From: Oligoflexales bacterium
Lineage (GTDB): Bacteria > Bdellovibrionota > Oligoflexia > Oligoflexales > Oligoflexaceae
Direction of reading: 5' to 3'
DNA: 7,039 nt
NCBI GenBank assembly: GCA_015232735.1
Contig: JADFZC010000131.1
Location: forward strand, 1-7,039
Positions within the stretch are counted from its first letter, which is position 1, and each line of letters begins with the position of its first letter. Of this stretch, positions 6,773 to 7,039 are shown in pieces. Position numbers and translations under genes: made by a program. Under the pieces are notes generated by a model. That model was not told the origin of the DNA and did not search any database. It saw only the letters and a program-made list of their open reading frames with translations.

Positions 6773-6844
6773 ACCGCCGTACGCCGAACGGCACATGCGG
6801 TGGTGTGGGAGCTGGGGGCTGTAAACGGTCTCTGGCTACCCGAT
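6773..6844 (+). ncRNA. Intron 2 domains V and VI
   Basis: Domain V is CCGCCGT paired with GCGGTGG (6797-6803), with a distal GCC/GGC stem. It starts at the RT stop codon. Domain VI follows as a long hairpin (GGGGGCTG-TAAA-CGGTCTCT) with a candidate branch-point A at 6838. The 3' splice end is CTACCCGAT at 6844, and the next base is the first C of the right palindrome arm. Confidence 0.82.
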
Positions 6845-6871
6845 CCCCATAAATTACCCACCAGCGATTAA
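6845..6871 (+). repeat. Right arm of the 27-bp inverted repeat (3' exon)
   Basis: This is the exact reverse complement of 196-222. Its first 16 bases (6845-6860) repeat 229-244 in direct orientation. The TTA stop complement of the minus-strand gene follows immediately at 6872. TTGCAA at 176-181 and at 6880-6885 (self-complementary) extends the symmetry imperfectly outward. Confidence 0.9.
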
Positions 6872-7039
6872 TTAGAATTTTGCAATAGCCCTGTCGAAGA
6901 GGGTTTTGGAGACAAAAAGACTTAGCTTTGGTGATACCTCGGCAGGTGAATACGATCTGATCATTACATATCTATCTCTGGGGACTTCCTTTGGGAATTC
7001 GCCGATTATGATGGCCTTTTCCTTAAATATCAAATCTAA
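6872..7039 (-). CDS. 3' end of an unrecognised protein (runs off the right edge)
   Basis: On the minus strand the frame is open from the window edge to TAA at 6874-6872 and gives 55 residues. They include KEKAIIIGEFPKEVPRDRY and end in SKTLFDRAIAKF. The composition (mixed charged and hydrophobic, with Pro and Tyr) looks like a real soluble protein, but I do not recognise the family and no start is visible. Its stop codon directly abuts the right palindrome arm. It converges with the plus-strand frame ending at 175, so the palindrome would have served as the shared 3' region of both genes. Confidence 0.5.
   Translation of the reverse strand, partial: LDLIFKEKAIIIGEFPKEVPRDRYVMIRSYSPAEVSPKLSLFVSKTLFDRAIAKF

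Larger units (their letters stand above)
4789..6844 (+). ncRNA. Group II intron 2, apparently complete (2056 nt)
   Basis: It starts GTGCGCCGGGCATGGCGCG at 4789, directly after intron 1, and ends CTACCCGAT at 6844, directly before the right palindrome arm. It has 5' structured domains (4789 to about 5503), an intact RT/maturase gene, domain V (about 6773-6803) and domain VI with a branch-point A at 6838, also 7 nt from the end. Its domain V differs in sequence type from that of intron 1, and the two RTs differ widely. It is therefore a separate intron and not a duplicate. Confidence 0.9.

Noticed and set aside
196..6871. Whole region as one DDE transposon with terminal inverted repeats
   Set aside because: The arms form one continuous palindrome once the introns are removed, and no DDE transposase is encoded; the two group II introns and the serine-recombinase insertion explain the interior.
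1..7039. CRISPR arrays, tRNA or rRNA genes
   Set aside because: No regularly spaced repeats and no recognisable tRNA or rRNA sequence were seen on either strand.

Overview
The window holds two bacterial group II introns in exact tandem. The first is interrupted by a serine-recombinase mobile element. All of this sits in a long palindrome between two convergent, edge-truncated genes. Nothing fixes the species. Stacked group II introns, a large serine recombinase and moderate base composition suggest a mobile-element-rich bacterial genome, but I cannot assign a phylum.

Layout. 2-175 (+) is the 3' end of an unrecognised, partly hydrophobic protein. 196-244 is one arm, the loop and most of the second arm of a palindrome. 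245-4788 is intron 1: 5' GTGCG, RNA domains I-III, a reverse transcriptase (RT)/maturase frame starting near 915, and domains V and VI ending ...CTCGAC. Its RT frame is split at motif A by a 2461-bp element (about 1413-3873). That element carries three overlapping minus-strand genes: a DUF5372-like 118-aa protein, a 78-aa protein and a 681-aa large serine recombinase. 4789-6844 is intron 2, which starts with GTGCG at the base after intron 1 ends. It encodes an intact 422-aa RT/maturase. 6845-6871 is the other palindrome arm, and 6872-7039 (-) is the 3' end of a second unrecognised gene.

How the parts fit. Both introns seem to use the same 5' exon. Removing intron 1 would place intron 2 directly behind the palindrome sequence, so ordered splicing is possible. 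Intron 1's own RT is broken, so it would need another maturase in trans, perhaps that of intron 2. The recombinase element is flanked by GAT, and precise excision would restore the intron 1 RT frame without a scar.

The most interesting signal is at the ends of the recombinase element. Its first gene starts 2 bp inside one end with only a weak ribosome binding site, lying in flanking DNA. The opposite end carries a strong outward Shine-Dalgarno and ATG. Joining the ends in a circle would put that signal in frame with the first gene. This suggests that element expression is coupled to circularisation.
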